Assembly (NCBI GenBank): GCA_021442545.1
Contig: JABUSX010000292.1
Coordinates: 1 to 5,223, forward strand
Length of the DNA stretch: 5,223 nt
Direction of reading: 5' to 3'
Source: Eubacterium sp.
GTDB lineage: Bacteria; Bacillota; Clostridia; Lachnospirales; Lachnospiraceae
In this document: piece after piece, positions 4,519 through 5,223 of the stretch
How positions within the stretch are numbered: position 1 is the stretch's first letter
Layout of the letters: every line of letters starts with the position of its first letter
Notes under the pieces: generated by a model
What the model was told of the DNA's origin: nothing
The model's database searches: none
What the model saw: only the letters and a program-made list of their open reading frames with translations
Made by a program: the position numbers and the translations under genes

Positions 4519-5223
4519 AAAATTAAGTGAAGTGGAAAACCGGCTCGAAGAAGTCCTTCAGCAGCTGAATGATCCGGAAACGGCTTCCGATACCGGACGG
4601 ATGCAGAGACTGATGAAAGAACAGGCAGAACTGCAGCCGGTTTCGGATACATACAGAGAATACTGTACCTGCGGTGAGACGATTCAGGACAGTCTTGATA
4701 TGCTGGAGGATGAAAAAGACGAAGAAATGCGGGGGCTTCTGAAAGAGGAGCTTTCCCATGCCCGGTCAAGACGTGAGGAACTGGAGCAGGAGCTGAAGAT
4801 TCTTCTGCTTCCGCAGGATCCGCATGACGGAAAAAATGTCGTGATGGAGATCCGGGCGGGCGCAGGAGGAGATGAAGCGGCTTTATTTGCCGCAGAACTC
4901 TGGCGTATGTATGCAAAGTATTCCGAAGGACGCGGATGGAAAACGGAACTGGTCAGCTGCAGCGAGAACGGGATCGGAGGATTCAAAGAATGCACCTGCA
5001 TTATTACAGGAAAGGGTGCTTTTTCCCGCCTGAAATATGAGAGCGGTGTACACCGTGTGCAGCGTGTTCCGGAAACGGAAAGCGGAGGGCGGATCCATAC
5101 ATCGACGGTTACGGTAGCGGTCATGCCGGAAGCAGATGAGGATATAGAAATCGAAATTCCCGATAAGGACGTCCGGATCGATGTGATGCGGGCATCGGGA
5201 AACGGCGGTCAGTGTGTCAATAC
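4511..5223 (+). CDS. prfA: Peptide chain release factor 1 (3' end beyond window)
   Basis: The first 237 residues of RF1, which reads UAA and UAG in the ribosomal A site and triggers peptide release; about 120 C-terminal residues are missing at the window edge. Visible parts: helical N-terminal domain (about 1-105), RAGAGGDEAALF (115-126), codon-recognition tripeptide PET at 187-189 in RVPETES (the PxT motif marking RF1 rather than RF2, which has SPF), GGRIHTS, and the catalytic GGQ at 232-234, modified by PrmC. The GTG at 4511 gives MFEKLSEVENRLEEV, which lines up with the usual RF1 N-terminus and puts GGQ at nearly the E. coli position. It overlaps the prmC stop by 8 nt, with only a weak GGGA/CGGAA upstream. 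An in-frame GTG at 4484, 3 nt after GGAGG, would add nine residues and cannot be excluded. Two CTC tripeptides (52-54, 161-163) are mildly unusual. No frameshift is seen in the visible part. Confidence 0.96.
   Translation, partial: MFEKLSEVENRLEEVLQQLNDPETASDTGRMQRLMKEQAELQPVSDTYREYCTCGETIQDSLDMLEDEKDEEMRGLLKEELSHARSRREELEQELKILLLPQDPHDGKNVVMEIRAGAGGDEAALFAAELWRMYAKYSEGRGWKTELVSCSENGIGGFKECTCIITGKGAFSRLKYESGVHRVQRVPETESGGRIHTSTVTVAVMPEADEDIEIEIPDKDVRIDVMRASGNGGQCVN

Noticed and set aside
4446..5124. Overlapping minus-strand open frames opposite prfA
   Set aside because: Translations are Ser/Pro/Phe-rich low-complexity strings, typical of the antisense of Glu/Lys-rich coding DNA. RF1 on the plus strand explains the region.

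Overview
The window looks like chromosomal DNA from a Gram-positive anaerobe of class Clostridia (Bacillota), most likely a Lachnospiraceae-type organism. The release factor 1 sequence (GNGGQCVN around the catalytic glutamine, ENGIGGFKE, YESGVHRVQRVPETES) reads like RF1 from that family. Other support is the DUF1385-prmC-prfA gene order, purine-rich ribosome binding sites, and promoters whose -10 boxes all carry a TRTG extension. The assignment comes from remembered family sequences, not from a search. Base composition is moderate, GC roughly one half, and I see no mobile element, CRISPR array, tRNA or rRNA.

Layout. (1) 14-811, minus strand: a complete Cof-type HAD phosphatase with its own promoter near 851-878. 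(2) 812-997: a divergent intergenic region with back-to-back promoters. (3) 998-1195, plus: rpmE, the zinc-type ribosomal protein L31, starting at a GTG and ending at a perfect hairpin (1217-1248) flanked by A and T tracts, so it can terminate transcription from both sides. (4) 1300-2514, minus: an unrecognised secreted protein of 404 residues, convergent with rpmE. It has a signal peptide, a decapeptide-repeat linker and two copies of a CDPxW-containing domain. (5) 2515-2645: a second divergent promoter region. (6) 2646-5223, plus: three tightly overlapping genes. These are a DUF1385 (YqhQ-like) membrane protein, prmC (release factor glutamine methyltransferase) and prfA (release factor 1). 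prfA is cut by the window edge just after its GGQ motif.

How the genes relate. rpmE, prmC and prfA are translation genes. PrmC methylates the GGQ glutamine of RF1, and its substrate is encoded by the next gene with an 8-nt overlap. The DUF1385 gene overlaps prmC by 11 nt, so it is almost certainly co-transcribed with the termination genes, although its role is unknown. The secreted protein and the phosphatase are separate minus-strand units with their own promoters. The secreted gene sits between rpmE and the DUF1385-prmC-prfA block, which I recall as adjacent in many Clostridia.

Most of the window is ordinary housekeeping sequence. The least explained part is the 404-residue secreted protein: duplicated domain, six symmetrically placed cysteines, decapeptide repeats. 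The next most interesting point is an extended -10 promoter placed so that DUF1385 mRNA would begin exactly at an ATG. I found no convincing new multi-gene system.
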